Source: Acidobacteriota bacterium
GTDB taxonomy: Bacteria > Acidobacteriota > Vicinamibacteria > Vicinamibacterales > Fen-181
Direction: 5' to 3'
Length of the DNA: 64,000 bases
Assembly: GCA_003170135.1 (NCBI GenBank)
Contig: PMZR01000101.1
Span: forward strand, 1-64,000
Shown piece by piece: positions 28,285 to 38,322 of the stretch (the first letter of the stretch is position 1; the number at the start of each line of letters is the position of its first letter). The translations under genes and the position numbers were made by a program. The notes below the pieces were generated by a model, which was not told where the DNA came from, did no database searches, and saw only the letters and a list, made by a program, of their open reading frames with translations.

Positions 28285-28810
28285 TACCGTCCTGTTCTAC
28301 GTGTTCGCCGCGATCATGGTGGTCGCATCGCTGCTGGTCGTCGGCCAGCGCAGCCCGATTTACTCGGTGCTGCTGCTCATCGTGTCGTTCGCGGCGCTGG
28401 CGGGTCTCTACGTGCTGCTCGATGCGCCGTTTTTGGCCGTCGTGCAGATCATCATCTACGCCGGCGCGATCATGGTGCTCTTCCTGTTCGTGGTGATGCT
28501 GCTCAATGCGCCCTACGAAGTCACGGGAACGAAGAGACCTCCGGGCGTCAGCGCCGGGACCGTGCGATGGGCAGGCGTGCTGCTTGGCGTCGTGCTCCTC
28601 CTCGAGTTGACGTGGGGCGTGTGGAGGGCGACGGCGGGCCAGCAGACCCGGGAGGTCCTCGAATCCGCCGGCAACGTCGAGGCCGTGCGATCGGTGCGTG
28701 AGATCGGCCACGTGCTGTTCACCCAGTACGGGTTCGCTTTCGAGGTCACGTCGGTCCTGATCCTGGTCGCCATGGTCGGGGCCGTCGTGCTGGCGAAGCG
28801 GGAGATCTGA
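28274..28810 (+). CDS. nuoJ: NADH-quinone oxidoreductase subunit J
   Basis: 178 aa with five hydrophobic segments; VVQIIIYAGAIMVLFLFVVML is shortened here to its core IIYAGAIMVLFLFV, the hallmark of NuoJ helix 3. TTG 28274 is the start that includes the first helix, inside the nuoH 3' end. ATG 28316 would truncate that helix. Confidence 0.93.
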   Translation: MVADTVLFYVFAAIMVVASLLVVGQRSPIYSVLLLIVSFAALAGLYVLLDAPFLAVVQIIIYAGAIMVLFLFVVMLLNAPYEVTGTKRPPGVSAGTVRWAGVLLGVVLLLELTWGVWRATAGQQTREVLESAGNVEAVRSVREIGHVLFTQYGFAFEVTSVLILVAMVGAVVLAKREI

Positions 28811-28820
28811 GTCGGTTGAC

Positions 28821-29126
28821 ATGATTCCATCGCTCACGCACTACCTCGTGCTGTCCGCCATCCTGTTCGCCATCGGGTCGGCCGGTGTGTTCCTGCGCCG
28901 CAATCTGATCACGATCCTGCTGTCGATCGAGATTATGCTGAACGCGGCGAACCTCACCCTGGTCGCGTTCGGCCGGATGTTCGGAACCGTTGACGGCCAG
29001 GTGATCGTGTTCTTCGTCATCACGGTCGCGGCGGCGGAAGCGGCCGTGGGGCTGGCGCTCGTGATTGCGCTGTTCCGCCATCGCCAGTCGCTCGACCCCG
29101 ACGCGTACACGACGCTCAAGGGTTAG
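28821..29126 (+). CDS. nuoK: NADH-quinone oxidoreductase subunit K
   Basis: 101 aa, three helices, normal length. SIEIMLNAANLTLVAF carries the conserved intramembrane Glu, and AAEAAVGLALVIALFR follows. Antiporter-like proton-channel subunit. Start ATG 28821. Confidence 0.96.
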   Translation: MIPSLTHYLVLSAILFAIGSAGVFLRRNLITILLSIEIMLNAANLTLVAFGRMFGTVDGQVIVFFVITVAAAEAAVGLALVIALFRHRQSLDPDAYTTLKG

Positions 29127-29152
29127 CGCAGGTAGGGCAGGCAGGGCCGGTT

Positions 29153-29174
29153 GGGGCACAACATGTTGTGCCCC
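29153..29174. repeat. 22-bp perfect palindrome upstream of nuoL
   Basis: GGGGCACAAC followed by AT and its reverse complement: a perfect 22-bp inverted repeat in the nuoK-nuoL spacer. A sibling copy lies inside nuoL at 30558-30581. Confidence 0.9.
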
Positions 29175-29217
29175 TACGAAGTGGCCAGTAGACGTCGGAC
29201 ATTCGGATAGCACGTTG

Positions 29218-31290
<2,073 letters not shown>

Positions 31291-31326
31291 TCGCGTCACC
31301 GGGTCGCCCCTTCGGGCGGTTCATGG

Positions 31327-31354
31327 CTACTGACTACTGACTACTGACTGCTGA
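31327..31354. repeat. heptamer array CTACTGA x4 before nuoM
   Basis: Three perfect CTACTGA units and one CTGCTGA, three bases before the nuoM ATG. The TGA in each unit falls in a new frame every 7 bp, giving stops in all three forward frames. Confidence 0.9.
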
Positions 31355-31356
31355 TA

Positions 31357-33078
31357 ATGACCGCTTTCCCGATCCTCTCGCTTCTCATCTTCGTGCCGGT
31401 GGCCGGCGCGATCCTGCTGCTCGCGATCGACAACCGCGACGAGCGGCGCGACGGCCTCATCCGCGCGGTCACGCTCGGGGTCGCGCTGCTGGTCCTGGCG
31501 CTCGCGATCCTGCTCTGGGCCCGGTTCGATCCGACCTCCGCCGCGTTCCAGTTCACCGAGCGCCGCCCGTGGATCCCCGCCTTCGGGATCGATTACTCGG
31601 TCGGCGTGGACGGCATCAGCCTGCTGCTGGTCGAACTGACCGCGTTCCTCACGCCGCTGGCGCTCCTCTCGTCGTGGGGGTCGATCCACAAGCGCGTGAA
31701 GGCCTTCTCCATGTTCATGCTCGCGCTCGAGAGCGCGATGATCGGCGTCTTCCTGTCGCTCGATCTCTTCCTCTTCTACGTGTTCTGGGACGCCATGCTC
31801 ATCCCGATGTACTTCCTCATCGGGATCTGGGGCTACGAACGACGCGTGTACGCGGCCATCAAGTTCATCCTCTTCACGATGGCCGGCGGCGTGCTGATGC
31901 TCATCGCGATCATCACGCTGGCCTACCTGTACAGCCAGCAGATGGGCAGCTACACCTTCGACCTGTTGAAGCTCCAGACGCTGTCGTTCGACACGCCCAC
32001 CGTCGGCAGGACCGCCGAAGCGTTGCTGTTCCTCGCCTTCACGCTGGCGTTCGCCATCAAGGTACCGATGTTCCCGTTCCACACGTGGCTGCCCGATGCG
32101 CACGTCGAGGCGCCAACCGCCGGTTCCGTGATCCTGGCGGGCGTGATGCTGAAGATGGGCACGTACGGTCTGGTGCGGTTCTCGTTCCCGCTGTTCCCGC
32201 ATGCCGCGATGACGTTTGCGCCCTACCTCGCCATCCTCGCCGTCATCGGCATTGTGTACGGCGCGCTCGTGTCGATGGTGCAGCCGGACCTGAAGAAACT
32301 GGTCGCCTACTCGAGCGTCAGCCACCTGGGCTTCGTCGTGCTCGGCATCTGCGCGATGGACATGCAGGGAGTGCAGGGCGCCGTGTACCAGATGCTCAAT
32401 CACGGCGTCAGCACCGGCGCCCTGTTCCTCATCGTCGGCATGCTGCTGGATCGGCGGCACACGCGCCTCATCGCCGAGTTCGGCGGGCTCAAGTCGGTGG
32501 TGCCTCGCCTGGTGGCCGTGTTCCTCGTCATCACGCTGTCCTCGATCGGGCTGCCCGGCCTCAACGGATTCGTGGGCGAGTTCCTGATCCTGCTGGGCAC
32601 GTTCCGCTGGCGGCCCGGATACGGCTACGTGGCGGCGCTCGGCGTGATCCTGTCCGCGGTGTACATGCTGTGGATGTTCCAGCGGGTGAACTACGGCCTG
32701 GTGCTGAACGAGAAGAACCGGCGCCTGCCCGACCTGAGCGTGCGCGAGCGCTGCGTGATCTGGCCCGCCGTCGCGATGGCCGTCTTCATGGGCGTCGCCC
32801 CGACGTTCTTCCTGGCGCCGATGGAGAAATCGGTGGAACGCGTCGTCGAGCGCATGCAAAGCGCGGCGCCGCCGACGAGCGTAGAGAGACGGGACCAGGC
32901 CGCCCCGGGGCTGAAGCCCGGACGTCCCACGACCGTGCCGACACCCGTGCTTGTGGGGCCGCCGGTCGTTACACCGGTGGCGGGCCCTGTGGATTCCGGC
33001 CTCCGAAAACGGGACCCCGGACATCGGACATCGGATTTCGGACTTCGGACGCCGGACTTCGGACGATCAGGATTCTAG
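31357..33078 (+). CDS. nuoM: NADH-quinone oxidoreductase subunit M with repeat-derived tail
   Basis: 573 aa. Antiporter-like core with SVGVDGISLLLVELTAFLTP, FHTWLPDAHVEAPTAGSVIL and LGIIGLPGLNGFVGEF-like blocks. The core ends near residue 505. The last ~68 residues are low-complexity: a Pro/Val stretch, a GGCTGAAGCCCGG element (32909-32921) and a seven-unit heptamer array giving GHRTSDFGLRTPDFG. Normal NuoM lacks this. The stop is adjacent to the nuoN ATG with no spacing. Confidence 0.94.
   Translation: MTAFPILSLLIFVPVAGAILLLAIDNRDERRDGLIRAVTLGVALLVLALAILLWARFDPTSAAFQFTERRPWIPAFGIDYSVGVDGISLLLVELTAFLTPLALLSSWGSIHKRVKAFSMFMLALESAMIGVFLSLDLFLFYVFWDAMLIPMYFLIGIWGYERRVYAAIKFILFTMAGGVLMLIAIITLAYLYSQQMGSYTFDLLKLQTLSFDTPTVGRTAEALLFLAFTLAFAIKVPMFPFHTWLPDAHVEAPTAGSVILAGVMLKMGTYGLVRFSFPLFPHAAMTFAPYLAILAVIGIVYGALVSMVQPDLKKLVAYSSVSHLGFVVLGICAMDMQGVQGAVYQMLNHGVSTGALFLIVGMLLDRRHTRLIAEFGGLKSVVPRLVAVFLVITLSSIGLPGLNGFVGEFLILLGTFRWRPGYGYVAALGVILSAVYMLWMFQRVNYGLVLNEKNRRLPDLSVRERCVIWPAVAMAVFMGVAPTFFLAPMEKSVERVVERMQSAAPPTSVERRDQAAPGLKPGRPTTVPTPVLVGPPVVTPVAGPVDSGLRKRDPGHRTSDFGLRTPDFGRSGF
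33018..33066. repeat. heptamer array CGGACAT/CGGACTT x7 at the 3' end of nuoM
   Basis: Seven tandem 7-bp units with only the last bases varying. Translated in frame as the NuoM tail; the unit contains no stop codon in this orientation. Confidence 0.9.
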
Positions 33079-34521
33079 ATGCTATCGCCATCCTTCAACG
33101 CGGTCGTCCCGATCCTCTGTGTCGTCGCCGCGGGCATCGCGGCGCTGGTCGCCGAAGCGATGCGCGAGCCCGGCGAACACATCCCGATTGCGGGGCTGGG
33201 CATCATCGGCCTGCTCGCGTCCGGCACGAGCGCGGCCTGGTTGTGGGGGCGCAACGCGACGAGTTTTGGCGTGGTCTTTGCCGACAAGTTCGGGCTCTTC
33301 ATCGTGCTCGTGCTCGTCGTCGTCGGGCTGCTGACGATGGCCTTCTCGTCGCAGGTCGTCGGCCGGGACCACCTGCCGGGCGGTGAGTACTACGGCATCA
33401 CGCTGCTCGGACTGAGTGGCATGATGCTCATGGCGACGGCGAGCGATCTGCTCGTCATCTTCCTGGCACTCGAGGTGCTGTCGCTCTCGGTCTATATCCT
33501 GACCGCCCTCAGGCGGGACAGCGAGGCGAGCGCCGAGGGCGGGTTCAAGTACTTCCTGCTCGGCGGCTTTTCGAGCGCCGTCTTCCTGTACGGCATCGCG
33601 TTCGCGTACGGCATGTCGGGCAGTACGCGCCTGGATCGGATCGGGTCGGTGCTGGCGGCGCAGTCGATGGGGCAGAACCCGCTCGCGCTCATCGCGGTCG
33701 GCCTGCTGCTGGTCGGGTTTGCCTTCAAGGTCTCGGCCGTTCCCTTTCACATGTGGACGCCCGACGCGTACCAGGGCGCGCCGACGATCGTCACGGCATT
33801 CATGTCCACCGGCGTGAAGGCGGCGGCGTTCGGCGCCTTCGCACGCGTTTTCCTGTCCGCGTTCGAGCCGCTGCGTGCGGACTGGACGCCGGTCGTCTGG
33901 ATGGTTGCCGCGGCGACGATGATCTTCGGAACCATCGTCGCGGTCCAGCAGACGAACATGAAGCGGATGCTCGCCTATTCGAGCATCGCACACGCCGGCT
34001 ACATCCTGGTCGGGATCGTGTCGGCGAACGAGGTGGGGAAGGCGGCGATCCTGTACTACCTGCTCGCGTACGGCGTCACGAACCTTGCCGCCTTCGCGAC
34101 GATCGCGCTCGTGGCCACCCGCGAGCGGCAGAACGACGACCTGCAGGATGTGGCGGGGCTGGCGACCACGCACCCGGCCGTGGCCGCCCTGATGACGGTG
34201 TTCCTGCTGTCGCTGGGTGGCATGCCGCCGACAGCCGGGTTCGTCGCCAAATGGTACATCTTTAGCGCGGCGGTGGCCGCCGGCCAGTACCCGCTGGCGA
34301 TCATCGGCGTGCTCACCAGCGTCGTGTCGATCTTCTTCTACCTGCGCATCGTCGTCATGATGTACATGGTCGAGCCCGCCGACCTCACCATACGGCCTCC
34401 GGCGCTTTCGCGTTTCGGAATCGCTACGCTCGCGGTGGCCATGCTTGCGGTGTTCTACCTCGGACTCCTGCCGACCAGGGTGTTGGATCTTGCAGCAGCG
34501 TCGGCCGCCACGATCTTCTGA
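33079..34521 (+). CDS. nuoN: NADH-quinone oxidoreductase subunit N
   Basis: 480 aa, about 14 membrane helices. FKVSAVPFHMWTPDAYQGAP holds the channel lysine and the family WxPDxYxGAP block; MKRMLAYSSIAHAGYI follows. Last gene of the operon. Start ATG 33079 abuts the nuoM stop. Confidence 0.96.
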   Translation: MLSPSFNAVVPILCVVAAGIAALVAEAMREPGEHIPIAGLGIIGLLASGTSAAWLWGRNATSFGVVFADKFGLFIVLVLVVVGLLTMAFSSQVVGRDHLPGGEYYGITLLGLSGMMLMATASDLLVIFLALEVLSLSVYILTALRRDSEASAEGGFKYFLLGGFSSAVFLYGIAFAYGMSGSTRLDRIGSVLAAQSMGQNPLALIAVGLLLVGFAFKVSAVPFHMWTPDAYQGAPTIVTAFMSTGVKAAAFGAFARVFLSAFEPLRADWTPVVWMVAAATMIFGTIVAVQQTNMKRMLAYSSIAHAGYILVGIVSANEVGKAAILYYLLAYGVTNLAAFATIALVATRERQNDDLQDVAGLATTHPAVAALMTVFLLSLGGMPPTAGFVAKWYIFSAAVAAGQYPLAIIGVLTSVVSIFFYLRIVVMMYMVEPADLTIRPPALSRFGIATLAVAMLAVFYLGLLPTRVLDLAAASAATIF

Positions 34522-34603
34522 CCACAGGGCGTTGCCGCTGAATCGGTGATACCCTGCTGCGTTTTTCTACATTTCCGACTTTTTTTCTGACCCCGCCACA
34601 CTT

Positions 34604-34633
34604 TTGGCCTTCTCGTTCGTTCTTGATTATAGG
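34604..34633 (+). promoter_or_regulatory. possible promoter of the small protein gene at 34774
   Basis: TTGGCC (34604-34609), 18 bp, TATAGG (34628-34633). The ~135-nt leader that would follow shows no riboswitch family I recognise. The rest of the 34522-34773 gap shows nothing I can name. Confidence 0.35.
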
Positions 34634-34773
34634 AACGCACGGACAGCGTCCGATACTCCAGGTAGCCACCAGGGGTGCTTAAACCATCGGCGTCGTTGTC
34701 CGGTCTTAAGAAGCAGCGCCGCCAGCGGGACACGGGGTCAGCCAGACAAGCCTGACGAGCCTTGGGGGGTGAG

Positions 34774-34977
34774 ATGCTGAGGATACTGCGGGTCGTCGGG
34801 AGTCGATCGCTCACGTGCGGGTGCTTCGTCGGCGTTTACGAGACCTACGACGGGGCGACCGTGGAAATCATCGAGGAGCGCGACCCTCGCTGTTTCGACC
34901 GCTCTCATGACGAGGGGCACGTCACGCGGCCGGGACAGCGGCCGACAGAGCGGCAGCGGGAACACGTCGGCGCCTGA
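34774..34977 (+). CDS. small protein of unknown function
   Basis: 67 aa from ATG 34774, preceded by a strong GGGGGGTGAG ribosome-binding region. Sequence opens MLRILRVVGSRSLTCGCFVG and continues VYETYDGATVEIIEERDPRCF. Three cysteines, no membrane segment, charged C-terminus. It resembles small hypothetical proteins I associate with Acidobacteriota, but I cannot assign a function. It stands alone between nuoN and the oppositely oriented selA. Confidence 0.5.
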   Translation: MLRILRVVGSRSLTCGCFVGVYETYDGATVEIIEERDPRCFDRSHDEGHVTRPGQRPTERQREHVGA

Positions 34978-35136
34978 TTCGCAGATCTCACTTCTGTTGG
35001 CGACGGTCAGTCCTTCCTGTAATCGCGGCTGAGGCGCGGCCCCGACGGCCGATACCTCCAACGCAAATCAGCCGCGGATTCACGCCTCCGAATCTGAGGG
35101 AATCGGCGGGAATCTGCGGCTGAATTTCAGCCGGCG

Positions 35137-36603
35137 CTACCCCGGCAGCGCCAGCCCCACCTCGCGCAGCGCGATGGCCAGCTGTTCGTCCTCGTCGGGT
35201 TGCACCGTCCGCAAATCGAGCAACACCGACTCCTGCTCGACACGCGCGATGACCGGCGGGTCGCCGCGTCTCAACCTGGCTTCAAGCGTCGCCGCGTCGC
35301 ACCCTTTTGGCAACAGGACGAGCAGCCGCGTGGGGATCGGCAGCCCGGGCGCACTGCCGCCGCCCACCATCGACAGGCCGTCGCGCAGCTCGATGTCACA
35401 GTGCTGCAGTCCGCCGGCGGCCTCGATTACCTTCCTGGCGCGGGCGTCGATGAGGTCGGCGGGCATGGAGAGCATGCGCGCGACGGGCACGTCGTCGCGC
35501 TCGCGGCCGGCCACGTAGTCGAGGAGCGTGCCTTCAAGCGCGGCGTAGGTGAGCTTGTCCACGCGCAGCGCTCGCATCAGCGGGTGGGCGCGCAGGCGAT
35601 CGACGAGCGCGGACTTGCCGGCAATGATGCCGGCCTGCGGGCCGCCGAGGAGCTTGTCGCCGCTGAAGCACACCAGGTCCAGGCCGGCTGCGATGCTCGC
35701 CTGCACGGTCGGTTCGCCCGCAAGGGCGATGTCGGCGGGGCGCTCCTTCGCGGCGGTCGTCGATCCTCCCAGCCAGCCGCTGCCCAGATCCTCGACGACG
35801 GGGATGGCGGTGCGCCGGCCGAGCGCGACCAGTTCGCCAAGCGACGGCTGCTCGGTGAAGCCTTCGATCCGGAAGTTCGAGCGGTGGACGCGCAGGATGA
35901 GCGCCGTGCGATCGCCGATGACCCCTTCGTAGTCGGCGATGCGCGTCTTGTTGGTGGTGCCCACCTCGCGCAGCAGCGCCCCCGACTGTGCCATGACGTC
36001 CGGCACGCGAAAGCCGCCGCCGATCTCCACCAGTTCGCCGCGCGAGATCACCACCTCGCGGCCCGAGGCGAGCGCGGACAGGATGAGCAGGGTCGCGGCG
36101 GCGTTGTTGTTGACGACGAGGGCCGATTCGGCGCCTGTCAGGCGGGCGAGCAGGGCGCTCGCATGCGCGTCACGGCGTCCTCGGCCGCCCGCGGCAAGGT
36201 CGTATTCGAGGTTTGAGTAGCCGCGCGCGACCTCGACCAGGCGCTCGATGGCGCGGTTCGAGAGCGGAGCCCGCCCGAGGTTCGTGTGAATGATGACGCC
36301 CGTGGCGTTGATGAGGGGGCGCAGCGATCCGGCGAAGATCCGGCGCAACCGCCGTTCGACGCCCGCTTCGATCTGCGCGGCGGCCGCAAACGGATCGGCC
36401 GGCACGGGGGTGGCCCGGCCGCCGCGGTCTTCTGTCAGGCGCCGGCGCAGCACATCGGCCTCCTCGCGCAGCGCGGTCACGATCGCGAGCGGGCCGTAGC
36501 GGCGCTCGAGCGCCTTCAACGCCGGGCGCTGGCGCATCTGTTCGATGGACGGGATGACGCGGTAGTCGGTGGCGCCTGACGCCTGGCCGTTGACGTCGCT
36601 CAT
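35137..36603 (-). CDS. selA: L-seryl-tRNA(Sec) selenium transferase
   Basis: 488 aa from ATG 36603. PLP enzyme converting Ser-tRNA(Sec) to Sec-tRNA(Sec) with selenophosphate. Features: N-terminal IPSIEQMRQRP, INATGVIIHTNLGRAPLS, VNNNAAATLLIL, and the Schiff-base lysine in CFSGDKLLGGPQAG (~residue 300). Length is normal. Its presence implies a selenocysteine system. No selB, selD or tRNA-Sec lies in this window, and no clear selenoprotein either. Confidence 0.95.
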   Translation of the reverse strand: MSDVNGQASGATDYRVIPSIEQMRQRPALKALERRYGPLAIVTALREEADVLRRRLTEDRGGRATPVPADPFAAAAQIEAGVERRLRRIFAGSLRPLINATGVIIHTNLGRAPLSNRAIERLVEVARGYSNLEYDLAAGGRGRRDAHASALLARLTGAESALVVNNNAAATLLILSALASGREVVISRGELVEIGGGFRVPDVMAQSGALLREVGTTNKTRIADYEGVIGDRTALILRVHRSNFRIEGFTEQPSLGELVALGRRTAIPVVEDLGSGWLGGSTTAAKERPADIALAGEPTVQASIAAGLDLVCFSGDKLLGGPQAGIIAGKSALVDRLRAHPLMRALRVDKLTYAALEGTLLDYVAGRERDDVPVARMLSMPADLIDARARKVIEAAGGLQHCDIELRDGLSMVGGGSAPGLPIPTRLLVLLPKGCDAATLEARLRRGDPPVIARVEQESVLLDLRTVQPDEDEQLAIALREVGLALPG

Positions 36604-36683
36604 GGCCCTCTTCACTTGCGGTCCGTGGGCTCTCAGGATACCATCACGTAACCCAGCCTCGTTTCCTATTTCCGTCAGCGATC

Positions 36684-37139
36684 ATGGACGAGAAAGCATC
36701 CGATCGGGAGCGCGTCGGGTCCGACTCAGACGACCGTACGGTTCCCGCGTGCCAGCCGTCCGACCGTTTCTGGCCGTACGCGGACCTGCCCGAGGAGCCG
36801 ACGCCCGAGGAACTGGCGGCGCTCGACCCCGACCTCCGGCAGGCGCTGTTCGGTGCGCCGCCGGCGCCGTTCTCGCTCACCGTCGTGTTTCCGCCGTTCG
36901 ACGGGGCGGACTACCAGCGTGCGGTCGAGATGGCCCGCGCGTCGGCCGAGTATCGCGAGACCGGTCGCGGTGCGGCGTTCCGTCATCGTGCGCGCTACCG
37001 GCCCCGTGACGCCTCCGGGCTGCGCGACCTGTGGGACATCGTCGGGCGGCTGGACGCGAGCGAAGTGCTCGTGGACGATCGGCCGCTGCCGTACGCCCGC
37101 GAGCTCTGGCTTCCGCTCGTGTGGTTCCTGATCCCGTAA
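36684..37139 (+). CDS. conserved-looking protein of unknown function
   Basis: 151 aa, not recognised. The N-terminal 25 residues are charged and probably disordered. The core has FWPYADLPEEPTPEELAALD and LTVVFPPFDGADYQRAVEMA, an alpha/beta pattern with many aromatics. The C-terminus (LWLPLVWFLIP) is hydrophobic but short for a membrane anchor. Divergent from selA with 80 bp between; followed by a heptamer array and the next unknown gene. Confidence 0.6.
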   Translation: MDEKASDRERVGSDSDDRTVPACQPSDRFWPYADLPEEPTPEELAALDPDLRQALFGAPPAPFSLTVVFPPFDGADYQRAVEMARASAEYRETGRGAAFRHRARYRPRDASGLRDLWDIVGRLDASEVLVDDRPLPYARELWLPLVWFLIP

Positions 37140-37155
37140 TCCGAGCGGTTGACGC

Positions 37156-37203
37156 CCGACATCGGAGATTGGACTTCGGACGGACTCCGGACCCGGACAC
37201 CGG
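37156..37203. repeat. degenerate heptamer array (CGGACxx-type)
   Basis: Six or seven 7-bp units with one 6-bp slip, between two unknown genes. Same unit family as at 33018. Confidence 0.65.
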
Positions 37204-37221
37204 ACTTTTCCTAAGGCACCC

Positions 37222-37809
37222 GTGGCCGAGATCGACGTCGAACACGAACTGCTGCGGCTCGAGGCGGAACTGCGCAAGCTCGAGGCCGAGTACAACATGT
37301 TCTTCGCCGGGGCCCTGCCGCGCCCGCCGTGGGAGACCCGCAGCCGCGTCGACGCCCTCATCAAGCGCTTCGACCGCTCCTACATCCAGAGCTACATGGA
37401 CCGGTTCCGGTTCAACACGCTGCAGGCGCGCTTTGCCACCTTCACGGACCTGTGGGACCGGGGCCTGCGCGCGCGCGAGGAGGGGCGTCCTGGTCCGTTC
37501 GCCCGCAAACCGGCCCCGACCAAGGCGCCGGCGGCGCCGAGCGACCGCATCGTGCACGTCACGACTTTCGCCGATCCGAAGAAGGAACTCGACAAGGTCC
37601 ACGACCTCTACGATCGGCTGATGGACGCGCGCCGCGAAGTGGGCGAGGACGTCGTGCCGTTCCACAAGTTCGTCGATCTCGTGACGCAGCAGGTCAACCA
37701 GTTGCGCAAGGTGGGCAGTCCCGAAGTGGCCTTCCGCGTGGCGGTCAAAGACGGGAAAGTGAGTCTGACGGCGCGTGCGTTGAAGGGAATCAAGAAGACC
37801 GAAGGGTAA
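37222..37809 (+). CDS. protein similar to MXAN_5187 C-terminal-domain family
   Basis: 195 aa. N-terminal ~75 residues helical with coiled-coil character (EHELLRLEAELRKLEAEYN), including ALPRPPWETRSRVDALIKRF. A Pro/Ala linker (residues ~95-110) leads to a second helical domain with VPFHKFVDLVTQQVNQLRK and FRVAVKDGKVSLTARALKG. This two-part pattern recalls a family named after a Myxococcus protein of unknown role. The name is from memory of family features, not a search. Confidence 0.55.
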   Translation: MAEIDVEHELLRLEAELRKLEAEYNMFFAGALPRPPWETRSRVDALIKRFDRSYIQSYMDRFRFNTLQARFATFTDLWDRGLRAREEGRPGPFARKPAPTKAPAAPSDRIVHVTTFADPKKELDKVHDLYDRLMDARREVGEDVVPFHKFVDLVTQQVNQLRKVGSPEVAFRVAVKDGKVSLTARALKGIKKTEG

Positions 37810-37813
37810 GGGA

Positions 37814-37840
37814 CCCGGCACCCGCCGTGCGGGCGCCGGG
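37814..37840. terminator. bidirectional terminator-like hairpin between convergent genes
   Basis: CCCGGCACCCGC and GCGGGCGCCGGG pair over 12 positions with one mismatch and a 3-base loop, between the unknown gene and the oppositely oriented csp. There is only a short T run, so Rho-independent strength is uncertain. Confidence 0.5.
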
Positions 37841-37851
37841 CGTGAGGGCGA

Positions 37852-38055
37852 CTAGATTTTCACAACGTTGCCGGCCTGGGGACCTTTCGGGCCGTCAACG
37901 ATCTCGAACTCGACCGCTTGACCTTCTTCCAGTGACTTGAACCCGTTGCCCTGGATCGCCGAGTAGTGGACGAACACGTCACTCCCGGATTCGCGTTCGA
38001 TGAACCCGTATCCCTTCGCGTTGTTGAACCACTTGACCTTGCCTGTAATGCGCAT
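37852..38055 (-). CDS. cold-shock protein (CspA family)
   Basis: 67 aa from ATG 38055. Single OB-fold cold-shock domain with RNP1-like [16 protein letters not shown] and RNP2-like DVFVHYSAI. Binds single-stranded RNA/DNA and melts RNA hairpins. Transcribed from a near-consensus promoter about 140 bp upstream. A terminator-like hairpin sits between promoter and gene, which suggests leader control (see below). Confidence 0.95.
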   Translation of the reverse strand: MRITGKVKWFNNAKGYGFIERESGSDVFVHYSAIQGNGFKSLEEGQAVEFEIVDGPKGPQAGNVVKI

Positions 38056-38136
38056 GCCTTCCCTGCCTTGCAATTACGCGGCGCTGACCGCCGCCGATCC
38101 GTACACCCCCACGCCCTGTTCGGCGCGCGGCGGCAC

Positions 38137-38158
38137 AAAAAAAGCCGCAGCGAGCGGC
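38137..38158 (-). terminator. terminator-like hairpin in the csp leader
   Basis: Read on the - strand: GCCGC, five-base loop, GCGGC, then seven T. It lies roughly 30-50 nt after the expected transcription start and ~80 nt before the csp ATG, so it could end transcription before the gene. Confidence 0.6.
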
Positions 38159-38195
38159 CGGGCCACCGGGACCAAGCGTGCCGGCAACCAGTCGA

Positions 38196-38225
38196 ATGAT
38201 AGCTGCCGCCCTCGCACAGTGTCAA
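38196..38225 (-). promoter_or_regulatory. csp promoter
   Basis: On the - strand TTGACA (38225-38220), 18-bp spacer, TATCAT (38201-38196). The -35 is a perfect sigma70 match. Confidence 0.7.
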
Positions 38226-38322
38226 GCCTGAGCTGCCCCAAATCCGTGGAAACTGGCCCAAAAACCTCCAGCTCGGCCGTTAGCCGTCCCCGACGCCGAG
38301 CGCCGCTCATGATCGGACGAAC

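Noticed and set aside
34634-34773. Possible riboswitch in the leader of the small protein gene
   Set aside because: A few bases recall c-di-GMP-I aptamers (AGCCACCAGGGG), but the conserved junctions and stems are not there.
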